Assembly (NCBI GenBank): GCA_963699825.1
Contig: CAVOVI010000004.1
Span: forward strand, 682,001 to 746,000
Direction: 5' to 3'
From: SPDF01 sp963699825
GTDB taxonomy: Bacteria > Gemmatimonadota > Gemmatimonadetes > Gemmatimonadales > GWC2-71-9
DNA length: 64,000 bases
The notes beneath the pieces are model-generated. The model searched no databases, was not told where the DNA came from, and saw only the letters and a program-made list of their open reading frames with translations. A program made the translations under genes and the position numbers. Position 1 is the first letter of the stretch, and every line of letters starts with the position of its first letter. Shown piece by piece: positions 18,283 to 27,187 of the stretch.

Positions 18283-20608
18283 ATGTCTGCCACCACCGAT
18301 CGGGTCACCATTCCCGTCTCCGGAATGACCTGCGCCGCGTGCAGTGCGCGCATCCAGCGCACACTCGAGCGCACCCCCGGGGTGGCGTCCGCCAACGTCA
18401 ACCTGATGACCAACTCCGCCACCGTGGAGTTCGACGGGGCGGTTGCCACCCCGGACTCGCTGGTCGCCACCATTCGCGATACCGGCTACGGCGCCGAACT
18501 GCCCCGCCCCGAGACCTCGCCTGGTGACGAAGAGACGGCGGACGAACTCCGGCTTGCCGCGGAACTGAAGACGCTGCGCCGCAAGGTCGCCGTCAGCCTC
18601 GTCGCCGCCGTCGTCGCCATGCTCATCGGCCTTCCGCTGGGCGAAGCGGCAGCGGCACAGGGAGCGGCCGACCCCCTGATGCGCCTGATGATGCCGCTGA
18701 GCGACGCCCTGCGGTCGGTGGCCCCTGCTCTCTTCGACGTGAGTGCCAACACCTGGCGCTGGACGCTCCTGCTGCTGACGCTACCGATCGTGTTCTGGGC
18801 CGGGCGGCACTTCTATGTGCGGGCCTGGGCCGCGGCGCGGCACCGGGGCGCCGACATGAACACCCTCGTCGCGGTCGGCACCGGAGCGGCGTTCCTCTTC
18901 AGCCTGGCCATGACAGTCGGTGCGCGGTTCTTCCTGGACCGCGGCGTCGAACCGCATGTGTACTACGAGGCGGTCATCTGGATCATCGCGCTGATCCTGC
19001 TCGGCAACTACCTCGAGGCGCGCGCCAAGGGGCGCACCTCGGCCGCGATCCGAAAGCTGGTGGCGCTCCGTCCCGACACGGCGCACGTGGTGCGGGGCGG
19101 GGAAGTGATCGAGCTCCCGCTCGACCAGGTGCGCACCGGCGACGTCATTCTCGTGCGCCCCGGCGAGACCATTCCCGTGGACGGCGTCGTCATCGAGGGC
19201 ACGACCTCCGTGGACGAGGCGATGCTGACGGGTGAACCGACCCCGGTCGCCAAACAGGAAGGGAGCACCGTCGTCGGGGCCACGCTCAACCGCGCCGGCG
19301 CCATCCGCTTCCGCGCCACGCGCGTCGGGGGCGACACCGTCCTCGCCCAGATCATCCGCATGGTGCGGGAGGCGCAGGGCGCCAAGGCCCCGATCCAGCA
19401 ACTCTCCGACCGGATCGCCGCCGTCTTCGTTCCGGTGGTCATCCTCATCGCCCTCGGTACCTTCGCCATCTGGTACTTCCTCGGGCCGGATCCCCGCGTG
19501 GTCCGCTCGCTCGCCGCCGCCGTCACCGTCCTGATCATCGCCTGTCCCTGCGCCATGGGGCTGGCCGTGCCGACGGCGGTCATGGTGTCCACCGGGCGCG
19601 GCGCCGAACGCGGCGTGCTCTTCAAGGGCGGCAATGTCCTCCAGCGTGCCGCCGAGCTGGATGTGGTCGTGCTGGACAAGACCGGCACCATCACCGAAGG
19701 GCGTCCGTCGGTGACGCAGATACGGCTGGTCGGGGCAGGGGATGACACGAACGTTCTCCTCTCCGCCGCCGCGCTCGAGAAGATGAGTGAGCACCCGGTG
19801 GGCGAGGCGATCGTGGCGGCCGCCACCGATCGCGGCCTCACGATTCCGCCTGTCGGGTCCTTCCAGGTCTTTCCGGGGAAGGGGGTCGTCGGGGTGGTCA
19901 ACGGGGAAGGGGTGCTCGTGGGAAACCGCGCGCTCTTCGCCGACTGGGGCATCGACAGCGCATCCCTCCATGCCGCCGCCGATGAACTGGCCGACCTCGG
20001 CGCCACGCCGGTGCTCGTCTCCATCGGCGGTGCCGCGGTCGGCGTCATTGCCGTGGCGGATCCCATCAAGCCGACCAGCGCTGCGGCGATCTCGCGCGCT
20101 GCGGACGCTCGGGCTGGACGTGGTGATGCTCACGGGGGACGCACGCGGCACGGCTGAGAGCGTCGCTCGACAGGTCGGAATCGACACCGTCGTGGCGGAG
20201 GTGTTGCCGGAGCACAAGCGCGACGTGGTGCAGCGACTGCAGGCGCGCGGGAAGGTCGTCGGCATGGTGGGCGACGGACTCAACGACGCCCCCGCGCTCG
20301 CGCAGGCGGACGTCGGCATCGCCATCGGCACCGGCACCGACGTGGCGGTGGAAGCTGGCGACGTGACGCTGATGCGCGGCGACCTGGCCGGCGTTCCGGA
20401 GGCGGTACGCCTGGCGCGCCGCACCCTGCGCGTCATCAAGCAGAACCTCTTCTGGGCCTTTGCCTACAACGTGGTGGGGATTCCGGTGGCTGCCGGCGCG
20501 CTCTATCCGGTGTTCGGCATTCTCCTCACACCCACCATCGCCGCCGCAGCGATGGCGGTCAGCAGCGTGTCCGTCGTGACCAACAGCTTGCGCCTCCGGA
20601 GGGCCTGA
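18283..20608 (+). CDS. copA: Cu(I)-exporting P1B-type ATPase CopA, one frameshift
   Basis: Inner-membrane copper exporter of about 774 residues. In order: one N-terminal HMA domain (GMTCAAC, 14-20), transmembrane bundle, actuator loop with MLTGEPTPV, the CPC metal site (C421-P-C423), the phosphorylation site DKTGT starting at D465, the SEHP nucleotide-binding motif, and the hinge GDGLNDAPALAQADVGIA. One extra base near 20095 (AAIS/ALRTLGLDVVMLTGD) breaks the frame in the P-domain; removing it restores the family sequence. With the break the product would lack the hinge and the last membrane helices. The stop overlaps csoR (TGATG). Confidence 0.93.
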
Positions 20609-20979
20609 TGCCTGCACGCGCTCCCGATCCCGGTATCTCCGCCGACGAACCCGTGGCGCCCTGCGCCTGCGCCCGCCCGGGCGACGGCACCCATGCGGTG
20701 GCGGTGGATCCCGTGCTCAAAGAAGCGGCGCTGAACCGGCTCAAGCGAATCGAGGGCCAGGTGCGGGGCCTGCAACGCATGCTCGAAGAGGAACGCTACT
20801 GCGCGGATGTGCTGACGCAGGTCTCCTCGGTACACGAGGCGCTCCGCGGGGTCGCGCGCATCCTGTTCCGGAACCACCTGGAGCACTGCGCAGCCAGCGC
20901 GATCCGCTCGGGCGACCCGGAGCAATCCGGAGCCATGTACGATGAGCTGGTGGACTTGTTGTACAGGAATGCGCGGTAG
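20608..20979 (+). CDS. csoR: CsoR-family copper-sensing repressor
   Basis: 123-residue all-helical repressor (DUF156). The Cu(I) ligands are present with canonical spacing: C65, H90 and C94 (C-x24-H-x3-C), and the helix NRLKRIEGQVRGLQRMLE is typical. An N-terminal extension of about 30 residues with two extra cysteines (CACARPGDGTH) is longer than usual. It overlaps the copA stop, so repressor, pump and chaperone are co-expressed and the operon is probably autoregulated through the site at 17908-17936. Confidence 0.93.
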   Translation: MPARAPDPGISADEPVAPCACARPGDGTHAVAVDPVLKEAALNRLKRIEGQVRGLQRMLEEERYCADVLTQVSSVHEALRGVARILFRNHLEHCAASAIRSGDPEQSGAMYDELVDLLYRNAR

Positions 20980-21088
20980 GTCGAGGGGGGGAAGCGGGGA
21001 AGCGGAGGAGGGGCGGGAGGCGGGAGGCAGGAAAAGGACTGCGGGTACGGGAGATACTGCACGTGAGCCCTTTGCCCTTGCGCCCCTG

Positions 21089-22657
21089 CTAAGTTCCCCA
21101 GACCACGATCTCACGACTGTGCGACGGGACGGGATGCGAGGCCGTCGTCCGCGCCGCCACAAACTCCATGTCGCGCACCACCGTCCCGACTCCGAAGAAG
21201 AGCGCGATGCCGCCGAAGATGACGGCGACGGGCAGGATGAAGATGGCGCGGTCAATGCCGAAGCGATCGGAGAGGATGCCGACGAGGGGCAGCGCGATGG
21301 CGTCCCCCGCCACGTGGATGAAGAGGAGATAGGCGCCCATCACGGTGGCGCCGATTCGCGCGGGCACCACGTCGAACACTGCCGCGATGACCGGTCCGTT
21401 GTAGAGCGTCAGGAAGAAGAACGCCGCGGCGAATACAGGCACGAAGAGGTCGAGGTTCCGCACCGCCAGGAGCCAGACGGCGAGCGGCCCTCCAAGCAGC
21501 AGTCCGACCGTGGACACGATCATCCGTGCCCGTCCGGTGTACTTCCCCATCCAGTCGGCGAGGAACCCGCCCGCCAGCGTGCCCGCCGTGCCCGAGAGCA
21601 GCCCCCACTGTCCGAGCAGCAGCGTGCCCTGCGCCACACTCAGGCCCAGCGTGCGGGACATGAACGTCGGTGCCCAGCCCACCAGCCCGTTGACGCCGAA
21701 GGCCACGAGCGCGCCACCGACGAAGAGGTACTTGAGGGTCGGCGTGCGGAAGACGGTGTTGACGGCCACGCGCGTTTCGCCGATGGCGTCCGTCATGCTC
21801 TCGGCCGGGAGGAAGTCGAAGACATCCTCTTTCCGCCGGTTGGCGCGGACCAGGAGGACGAGATTGCCCGCCAACCCCAGCCCGATGCCGGTGGCCAGCG
21901 CGGCGATGTCGAGACTCGAGTTCGCGCCGTAGCGGGTGTCCAGCAGCCAGGCCGCGACGAGCCCGACGCCCGAGCCGAGGAGGAGCGGCCAGGCCGCCTT
22001 GAACGCACCGGTCGCGCCAAGCTCAAGTTGCCGCCAGTACTGGCGCACGGTGTACACCGGCGGCGGGCGGTTCGGGTCGGTCAGCCGCACCACGAGCGCC
22101 GCGAGCAGGAACCCTGGCACGGCCACGGCCATCATCGCGATGCGCCATCCGTAGATCGCCTCGAGCTGCCCGCCAAGCGTGATGCCGAGGATTCCACCGA
22201 CCGGAATGCCGGCGGAGAAGATCCCCATGGCCAGCGCCCGACGCGCGCCCGGGAAGTAGTCCGCCACGAGGGAGGCCGCGGCCGCGGTGAAGGCGGCGGT
22301 CCCGATTCCCACGGCCGCCCGCGTCATGAAGAGGCCCCAGAATCCCTGCGAGAATCCCGCGAGGAACGCGAACGCACTCCAGATGACCACGCCCACACCC
22401 GCCACGGCCCGTCGCGAGCGCAGATCGCTCAACACCCCGAAGGGAAAGACGGCGACGGAGAAGAGCAAGACGAACGCCGAGGCAATCCACCCGATGTGTG
22501 CGTCGGTAAGGTGGAGCTCCAGCTCGATGGGGGGAACGAGCGCAAAGATGACGTTGCGGTTGACGTAGCTGAGGAGCTTCAACACCGCCAGGAGCGCGAG
22601 CGCGTACCAGGCGTACCGGCGCGTGGGCCCGGGAAAGGGAACCGGGCTACTGCCCAC
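21089..22657 (-). CDS. MFS transporter, Spns-like
   Basis: 522-residue inner-membrane carrier with about 12 hydrophobic segments. The TM2-TM3 signature is GVLSDLRSRRAVAG, and the N-terminal helix KLLSYVNRNVIFALVPPIE resembles the D/N-R motif of spinster-type carriers. An extended central loop (about 215-300) carries RRKEDVFDFLPAE. It is the last gene of a five-gene unit and overlaps the upstream deoxyhypusine-synthase-like gene by 11 bases. The substrate is unknown; the neighbour suggests a polyamine or amine-derived product, which is inference. Confidence 0.82.
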   Translation of the reverse strand: MGSSPVPFPGPTRRYAWYALALLAVLKLLSYVNRNVIFALVPPIELELHLTDAHIGWIASAFVLLFSVAVFPFGVLSDLRSRRAVAGVGVVIWSAFAFLAGFSQGFWGLFMTRAAVGIGTAAFTAAAASLVADYFPGARRALAMGIFSAGIPVGGILGITLGGQLEAIYGWRIAMMAVAVPGFLLAALVVRLTDPNRPPPVYTVRQYWRQLELGATGAFKAAWPLLLGSGVGLVAAWLLDTRYGANSSLDIAALATGIGLGLAGNLVLLVRANRRKEDVFDFLPAESMTDAIGETRVAVNTVFRTPTLKYLFVGGALVAFGVNGLVGWAPTFMSRTLGLSVAQGTLLLGQWGLLSGTAGTLAGGFLADWMGKYTGRARMIVSTVGLLLGGPLAVWLLAVRNLDLFVPVFAAAFFFLTLYNGPVIAAVFDVVPARIGATVMGAYLLFIHVAGDAIALPLVGILSDRFGIDRAIFILPVAVIFGGIALFFGVGTVVRDMEFVAARTTASHPVPSHSREIVVWGT

Positions 22658-23792
22658 TCCGATCTCCCACGGCGGCGTCGGCGCGCTGGTCCCGGAAGGC
22701 GAGCGCGGCGCGATACTCCGTGACCAGCCGCTCCATCATCGCCTCACGCCGGTCGTAGAGCCGCTTGACCGGTCGGGGCTTCACCCGCTGCAGCGCATAC
22801 GCAGTCAGGAGGGGCAGGGTAATGGTGTTGTCGGCATAGACGACCACGGTCCCGGGAAGTTGATCTGGGTCGATCTTGCCCCAGCTGACCGCCTCGTTCG
22901 GCGTCGCGCCGGAGAGACCGCCCACATCGGGCCGGGCATCGGTCATCTGCAGGAAGTAGTCGTGCCCCCGCTCGTCGATGCCGAGCACTTCCTGGATCTG
23001 CGGCTCGGTCTGGAGCATGAAGTTCTTGGGACTGCCACCGCCGGCGATCAGCACGCCGCTCTTGCCACCGGTGCGCTTGGCCTCGAGCACGATGGCGGCC
23101 GTCTCGTTGACGTCGGCGCTCACGTCGAATCGCAGCTTGCTCCCGGCCAGCGCCTGCTCCGCCACGTTCATGCCGATCGAGCTGTCGCCGGGGGAGCTGG
23201 TGTAGATCGGCACGGCGAGTTCATGTGCGGTGGACAGCACCGACCGCTTGGAGAGGCCGAGTGCCGCCTCGCGCTCCCGGAGGTAACCGCCCAGCAGGTA
23301 GTGATACTCCGCCGAACTCATCGCGCGCTGGAACTCTGGCCGTGCCGACACCTCGCGCACGAACGCATCGGTGGAGAGCAGCACGTTGTAGTCGAAGAAG
23401 ATGTCGTAGATGCGCACGACGCCCTTGTCGCGGAGTTCCACGTCGTCGGCGTCGTGGCGGCCGCGGTGCAGCGCGAGTCCCAGGGCAAAGTGGGCGTCGT
23501 GGTAGAGATTGGCACCGGTGGAGATGATCCAGTCCACGAACCCCGCTTCCATGAGCGGGATGAGGCAGCTCATGCCGATGCCGGCCGGGGTCATCGCCCC
23601 GGTCAGGCTCATCCCCACGGTGGTGTCGGGCTGCAGCATCCGCGTCGTGAAGAGCTGGCAGCCTTCACGCATCCGGCCCGCGTTGTAGGCCAGGAAGGCG
23701 TTGTCCACGAGATCGGCGATCTGTTCCGCGCCGGTGATGGCCGCGGGGTCGATGCGCTGGCCGCGCAGGTACGGGCCCGAGGGACGAGTCAT
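22647..23792 (-). CDS. Deoxyhypusine synthase-like protein
   Basis: 381 residues, NAD-dependent deoxyhypusine/homospermidine synthase family. STGANLYHD (about 91-99), YTSSPGDSSIGMNV (about 197-210), and the Lys of GGGSPKNF (K256), which aligns with the lysine that forms the enzyme-butylamine imine, are present. Bacteria have no eIF5A, so the acceptor is probably a small amine (homospermidine-synthase-like) or unknown. It sits between a LOG-family gene and an MFS carrier with which it overlaps. Confidence 0.85.
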   Translation of the reverse strand: MTRPSGPYLRGQRIDPAAITGAEQIADLVDNAFLAYNAGRMREGCQLFTTRMLQPDTTVGMSLTGAMTPAGIGMSCLIPLMEAGFVDWIISTGANLYHDAHFALGLALHRGRHDADDVELRDKGVVRIYDIFFDYNVLLSTDAFVREVSARPEFQRAMSSAEYHYLLGGYLREREAALGLSKRSVLSTAHELAVPIYTSSPGDSSIGMNVAEQALAGSKLRFDVSADVNETAAIVLEAKRTGGKSGVLIAGGGSPKNFMLQTEPQIQEVLGIDERGHDYFLQMTDARPDVGGLSGATPNEAVSWGKIDPDQLPGTVVVYADNTITLPLLTAYALQRVKPRPVKRLYDRREAMMERLVTEYRAALAFRDQRADAAVGDRSGQ

Positions 23793-23817
23793 GCCGTGCT
23801 CCGGTCTGGGCGGAAGG

Positions 23818-24562
23818 TCAGGTGCGCTTGGCGCGCGCTTCGAGAACGATACGGACGGCCTCTTCCGGGTCGTCCGTCAGATGAAAGAGGGTCAGGTCGC
23901 CGGCGTCGATGTTGCCGGCACCCCCCACCGTGCGCGAAAGCCAGTCCACCATCCCCTCCCAATAGGCCCGTCCAAAGAGGATGACGGGGAATGACTTCAC
24001 CTTGCCGGTCTGGATCAGGGTGAGCGCCTCGAAGAGCTCGTCCATCGTCCCGTAGCCGCCGGGAAAGACGATGAAGGCGGTGGCGTACTTCACGAACATC
24101 GTCTTCCGGACGAAGAAGAACTTGAAGAGCAGGTTCTTGGTCAGGTAGGGATTGTTGCCCTGCTCGAAGGGCAGCTCGATGTTGCACCCGACCGACTCCC
24201 CTCCCGCCTCCTTGGCGCCGCGATTGCCCGCCTCCATGATGCCGGGGCCGCCGCCGGTGATCACCGGAATCCTGTGTGCCGCCAGCAACTGGGCGACGGC
24301 CATCGGCGTCGCGATAGTACCGGTTGTCCGGCTTGGTCCGGGCCGAGCCGAAGATCGACACGCCGTCCTTGATCGAGGCGAGGTTGTCGAATCCCCAGAC
24401 GAATTCCCCCATGATCCGCAGCACCCGCCACGAGTCGCTGATCTTGAGCGCGTCCGCCCGCTGCCGTTCGGCGTCGGTGGCGAATCGGTCGAACAGCAGC
24501 TCGTCTTCAGTCAGGCTGCGGTCGATGGGGCGTTCGGACGGGGTGGGTACGTCAGCGGCCAT
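23818..24562 (-). CDS. LOG-family (Rossmann, lysine-decarboxylase-like) protein, one frameshift
   Basis: About 247 residues. The two hallmark motifs are present: GGGPGIMEAGNRGA and PGGYGTMDELFE, as in cytokinin-type phosphoribohydrolases (LOG) and related nucleotide 5'-monophosphate nucleosidases. The N-terminal half (LTEDELLFDRFATDAERQR) fits the longer bacterial TIGR00730-like type. One extra base near 24304 (YYRDA/MAVAQLLAA) splits it. The stop is 25 bases before the deoxyhypusine-synthase-like gene; the start overlaps the PLP-enzyme gene by 11 bases. Confidence 0.85.
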
Positions 24563-25691
24563 GAGTCAGGCACTCCAGCAGGGCCCGGTGGTCGTCGGGC
24601 AGATTGTAGAAATAGGGTGACACGCGCACGTGCCCGGGCCGCGCATCCACGATCATTCCGGCATCGGCGAGCCGCTGGACGTCGGCGGGCGGATCCTGCG
24701 ACGGGAGCATGACGATCGCGCTCCGATCCTCGGCCCGTGCGGCGACCTTCGGCGAGAGGCCGGCGGCCCGCGCCAGCACGATCAGGTCCTCGGTCAACTC
24801 GGCGGTCGCGGCGCGAACTGCGGGAATCCCGATCTCCTCGAGAATATCCAGGCCACCCAGCTGCGCATAGACCGGCATGAGCGGCGGTGTGCCCGCTTCC
24901 AGCCGGCGAGCATCGTCGTGCAATGCCAGCGCGCGGGAATCAAAGCGAAACTGCTCTCTGTGCGCAAACCAGCCGGTCACACTGGGGTTCAGGGTGGGGC
25001 TCAGCTCCGGCCTGGTATACAAGAACGCCACGCCGGTTCCGCCCAGCAACCACTTCAGCCCGCCGCCGAGATAGAAGTCCACATCGAGCGCGTTGACGTC
25101 CACCGGCAGCTGGCCAGCCGCCTGGTATCCATCCACCAGACAGAGCGCGCCGGCACGGTGCGCGATCCCGGCCAGCGCCGGGACGTCTTGAATCGCACCG
25201 CTGGTGAAGAAGACGTGGCTGGTCGCGATCAGGGCCGTCCGGTCGTCCACCGCACGCTCGTACATCTCGAGTGGCACACCGATGCCGTCCGGGCTCTCGA
25301 GCACGACCACCTCGACCCCTTCCCGGACCTTGGCCATCCACTGGTAGCCGATCGTCGGAAAATCGAGGCTGGTAACCACCACCTTCGGGCGATGGGTGTA
25401 GTCGATGGCGGAGGCGAGGACCCCGAGTGCGCTCGACACGTTGGGATGCAGGGCGATGGAACCAGGGGGCGCGTGAACCAGCTGACCATACCGCTCGCGG
25501 AGCTCCGCGAGCGCTGCCCACCAGGTCTCATACCACGCCGAGGCACCTCGCGTGTCCCATAAGTCGAGGTAATCGTTGACTCGCGCCCGCGAGCGGCGGG
25601 AGAGGGCCCCGAGGGAACAGCTGTTGAGATAGATGCAGCGTTCGAAGATCGGAAATTCGGCACGGTAGCGCGCCGCGAAGGACTGTGGCAC
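24552..25691 (-). CDS. PLP-dependent class V aminotransferase-like enzyme
   Basis: About 379 residues, fold type I, of the kynureninase/cysteine desulfurase group. Visible: YLNSCSLGALS near the N-terminus, HPNVSSALGVLAS, the PLP-Asp region CLVDGYQAAGQLPVD, and the Schiff-base lysine in LGGGLKWLLGGTG. No catalytic cysteine loop typical of desulfurases is obvious. The start is uncertain: GTG at 25691 follows the previous stop by 4 bases, while an ATG at 25745 would overlap it by 50. Substrate unknown; it may act on an amino acid feeding the amine pathway of this operon. Confidence 0.8.
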   Translation of the reverse strand: MPQSFAARYRAEFPIFERCIYLNSCSLGALSRRSRARVNDYLDLWDTRGASAWYETWWAALAELRERYGQLVHAPPGSIALHPNVSSALGVLASAIDYTHRPKVVVTSLDFPTIGYQWMAKVREGVEVVVLESPDGIGVPLEMYERAVDDRTALIATSHVFFTSGAIQDVPALAGIAHRAGALCLVDGYQAAGQLPVDVNALDVDFYLGGGLKWLLGGTGVAFLYTRPELSPTLNPSVTGWFAHREQFRFDSRALALHDDARRLEAGTPPLMPVYAQLGGLDILEEIGIPAVRAATAELTEDLIVLARAAGLSPKVAARAEDRSAIVMLPSQDPPADVQRLADAGMIVDARPGHVRVSPYFYNLPDDHRALLECLTHGR

Positions 25692-25695
25692 GTCG

Positions 25696-26784
25696 CTACT
25701 TATTGCCAAAGGTGAAGCTGAGCCCCGAGTTGATGCCGTAGTCATTGCCGGAGGTGCCCGCGGGGGGCTGGGTGTCCCAGTTGCCGTAGAACGACAGGTT
25801 CCAGTTGATCTGGCCGAAGAGCTTGAGGAAATAGCTGGCGTTGGTGTTGAAGTAAAAACGGCCTGGCTCCGTGAGGGATGGAATCGCGTTGAGGGTCAGG
25901 GTAAGGGTGGTCTTCTTGAACTTCACGTAGCTGGCCGTGCCGAGGAGCATCAGGCCGAGCATATCCTCGCGGCTGGCGGTGCTCACGCTTGATTCGTAGC
26001 TGGTCCCCTGCCACACCATGCCGCCGACGACGGACATCCGCACGTTGCTGGTCTTGCGGAGGTATCGCCCCACCCCACCGCCCAGGATGGTCTGGAGGGT
26101 GATCTGCTGCTCGGAACTCTGCAGGCCATTCCCGAAGCCGGTGTAGTACCAGTTGTTCCATCGCATCAGGTGGGCCGCGGTGAGCTGGAGCTGGTTGCGG
26201 GTCGCAGCGTCGGCCCCCGAACTGTTCGAGAAATTTGAGTTGAAGCCCACGGCGGCGCTCCACCGAGGACGCGGGTAGCTGACGTTGGAACTGATACTGT
26301 AGGTCGAGGTTTCGTTGCCCTTGGCATAACTCACGCCGGACGAGATGTTGCCGTTGAGGCGGCCCCAGAATGACGCCGACGTGCTGCTGAAACCGGCAAT
26401 GCGTGACTTGTCAAAGATGGTGCGGTTGCCGTCGGGTTCCATGATCTCGACCAGGACCGAATCGGTCCCCTCCATCGGGTGAATCGAGAGATGCCCGGTA
26501 TACACCGTTCCGTCGTCGAGTTCCACCAGGAAGAGATTCGGGCTCTCGAGCCGCGCCAGGCGGGACCACTCGACCGAAATGCTGCCGTTGACGTAGTCGA
26601 GGCTGACGTAGATCGCGCCGGCATCCATGGTCTTGATCTCACAGGTCAGCTTGTCACCGTTCTTCATGTAGAGCACGTCATTCTTTGGCCCCGGCGTGGC
26701 GGGCGAGGACATAAAGAGTGTGGCGCTCAACAGGGCGGTACTCGAGAAGCATGGCGACTCCGGTAGCGACGAACCCCAGACCAT
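25696..26784 (-). CDS. DUF481-family outer-membrane barrel protein
   Basis: 362 residues from the ATG at 26784 (signal sequence around FSSTALLSATLFMSSPA). The start of the mature protein, YMKNGDKLTCEIKTMDAG, is the short beta domain found before DUF481 barrels. The remainder is about ten amphipathic strands rich in Ser/Asn/Tyr, ending SGLSFTFGNK. It is the first gene of the leftward five-gene unit and divergent from the gene at 26882, with a roughly 100-base shared promoter region. Function unknown. Confidence 0.78.
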   Translation of the reverse strand: MVWGSSLPESPCFSSTALLSATLFMSSPATPGPKNDVLYMKNGDKLTCEIKTMDAGAIYVSLDYVNGSISVEWSRLARLESPNLFLVELDDGTVYTGHLSIHPMEGTDSVLVEIMEPDGNRTIFDKSRIAGFSSTSASFWGRLNGNISSGVSYAKGNETSTYSISSNVSYPRPRWSAAVGFNSNFSNSSGADAATRNQLQLTAAHLMRWNNWYYTGFGNGLQSSEQQITLQTILGGGVGRYLRKTSNVRMSVVGGMVWQGTSYESSVSTASREDMLGLMLLGTASYVKFKKTTLTLTLNAIPSLTEPGRFYFNTNASYFLKLFGQINWNLSFYGNWDTQPPAGTSGNDYGINSGLSFTFGNK

Positions 26785-26861
26785 CGGAACAATGGGAAGA
26801 ATACTACCCCCATCCCGGGTACCTGCCACCCTTCCCGCGCCCCTCGGTCCCCCGGCTCCGG

Positions 26862-26881
26862 CCATCGTATATATTCCCCGC
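26862..26881 (+). promoter_or_regulatory. Candidate -10 element immediately before a start codon
   Basis: The sequence tatatatt-ccccgc precedes the ATG at 26882, leaving about 6 bases between a TATATT hexamer and the start codon. This spacing suggests a leaderless transcript. A similar arrangement (taactt-tccccc-ATG) precedes 37732. No -35 hexamer was recognised. Confidence 0.35.
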
Positions 26882-27187
26882 ATGTCCGCCACCTCCCACC
26901 ACCCAGAGCATCCCGGCGCCGCTGATTTCCGCGGGTCATGGACCTCGCTCCTGGGTGCTGCCACACTGCGCGCGGTGGTGAACCCCCGACTCGCCGTCGA
27001 CCTGCTCCGTACCGGCTGGGCGTTCAGGCGGCGCCGCTGGTGGGTCTACCCTCCCTTTCTTCCCCTCCCAGACGTGACCTACCTCCGCTGGCGGATGTAC
27101 ACCGCCTACGGCTCGGAAGACGCGGTGCCGCCGCTCGAGGACATGCTGCGGTTTGTCCGCTGGCGCCGGGAGACGATGGGGCTTTGA
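26882..27187 (+). CDS. Small basic, Trp-rich protein of unknown function
   Basis: 101 residues. Features: VVNPRLAVDLLRTGWAFRRRRWWVYPPFLPLPD and a C-terminal LEDMLRFVRWRRETMGL. There is no signal peptide or clear membrane span. Its stop overlaps the TTG start of the NADH dehydrogenase gene (TTGA), so they are coupled. I do not know a family; it could be a small partner of the dehydrogenase. Confidence 0.65.
   Translation: MSATSHHPEHPGAADFRGSWTSLLGAATLRAVVNPRLAVDLLRTGWAFRRRRWWVYPPFLPLPDVTYLRWRMYTAYGSEDAVPPLEDMLRFVRWRRETMGL

Noticed and set aside
18781..20439. Open frame of about 550 codons antisense to copA
   Set aside because: Low-complexity Arg/His/Asp composition; an artefact of strong G/C third positions on the sense strand.
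20942..22723. Open frame of about 590 codons opposite the MFS gene
   Set aside because: Composition is Arg/His/Glu repeats without fold; the opposite frame is a 12-span transporter with family motifs.
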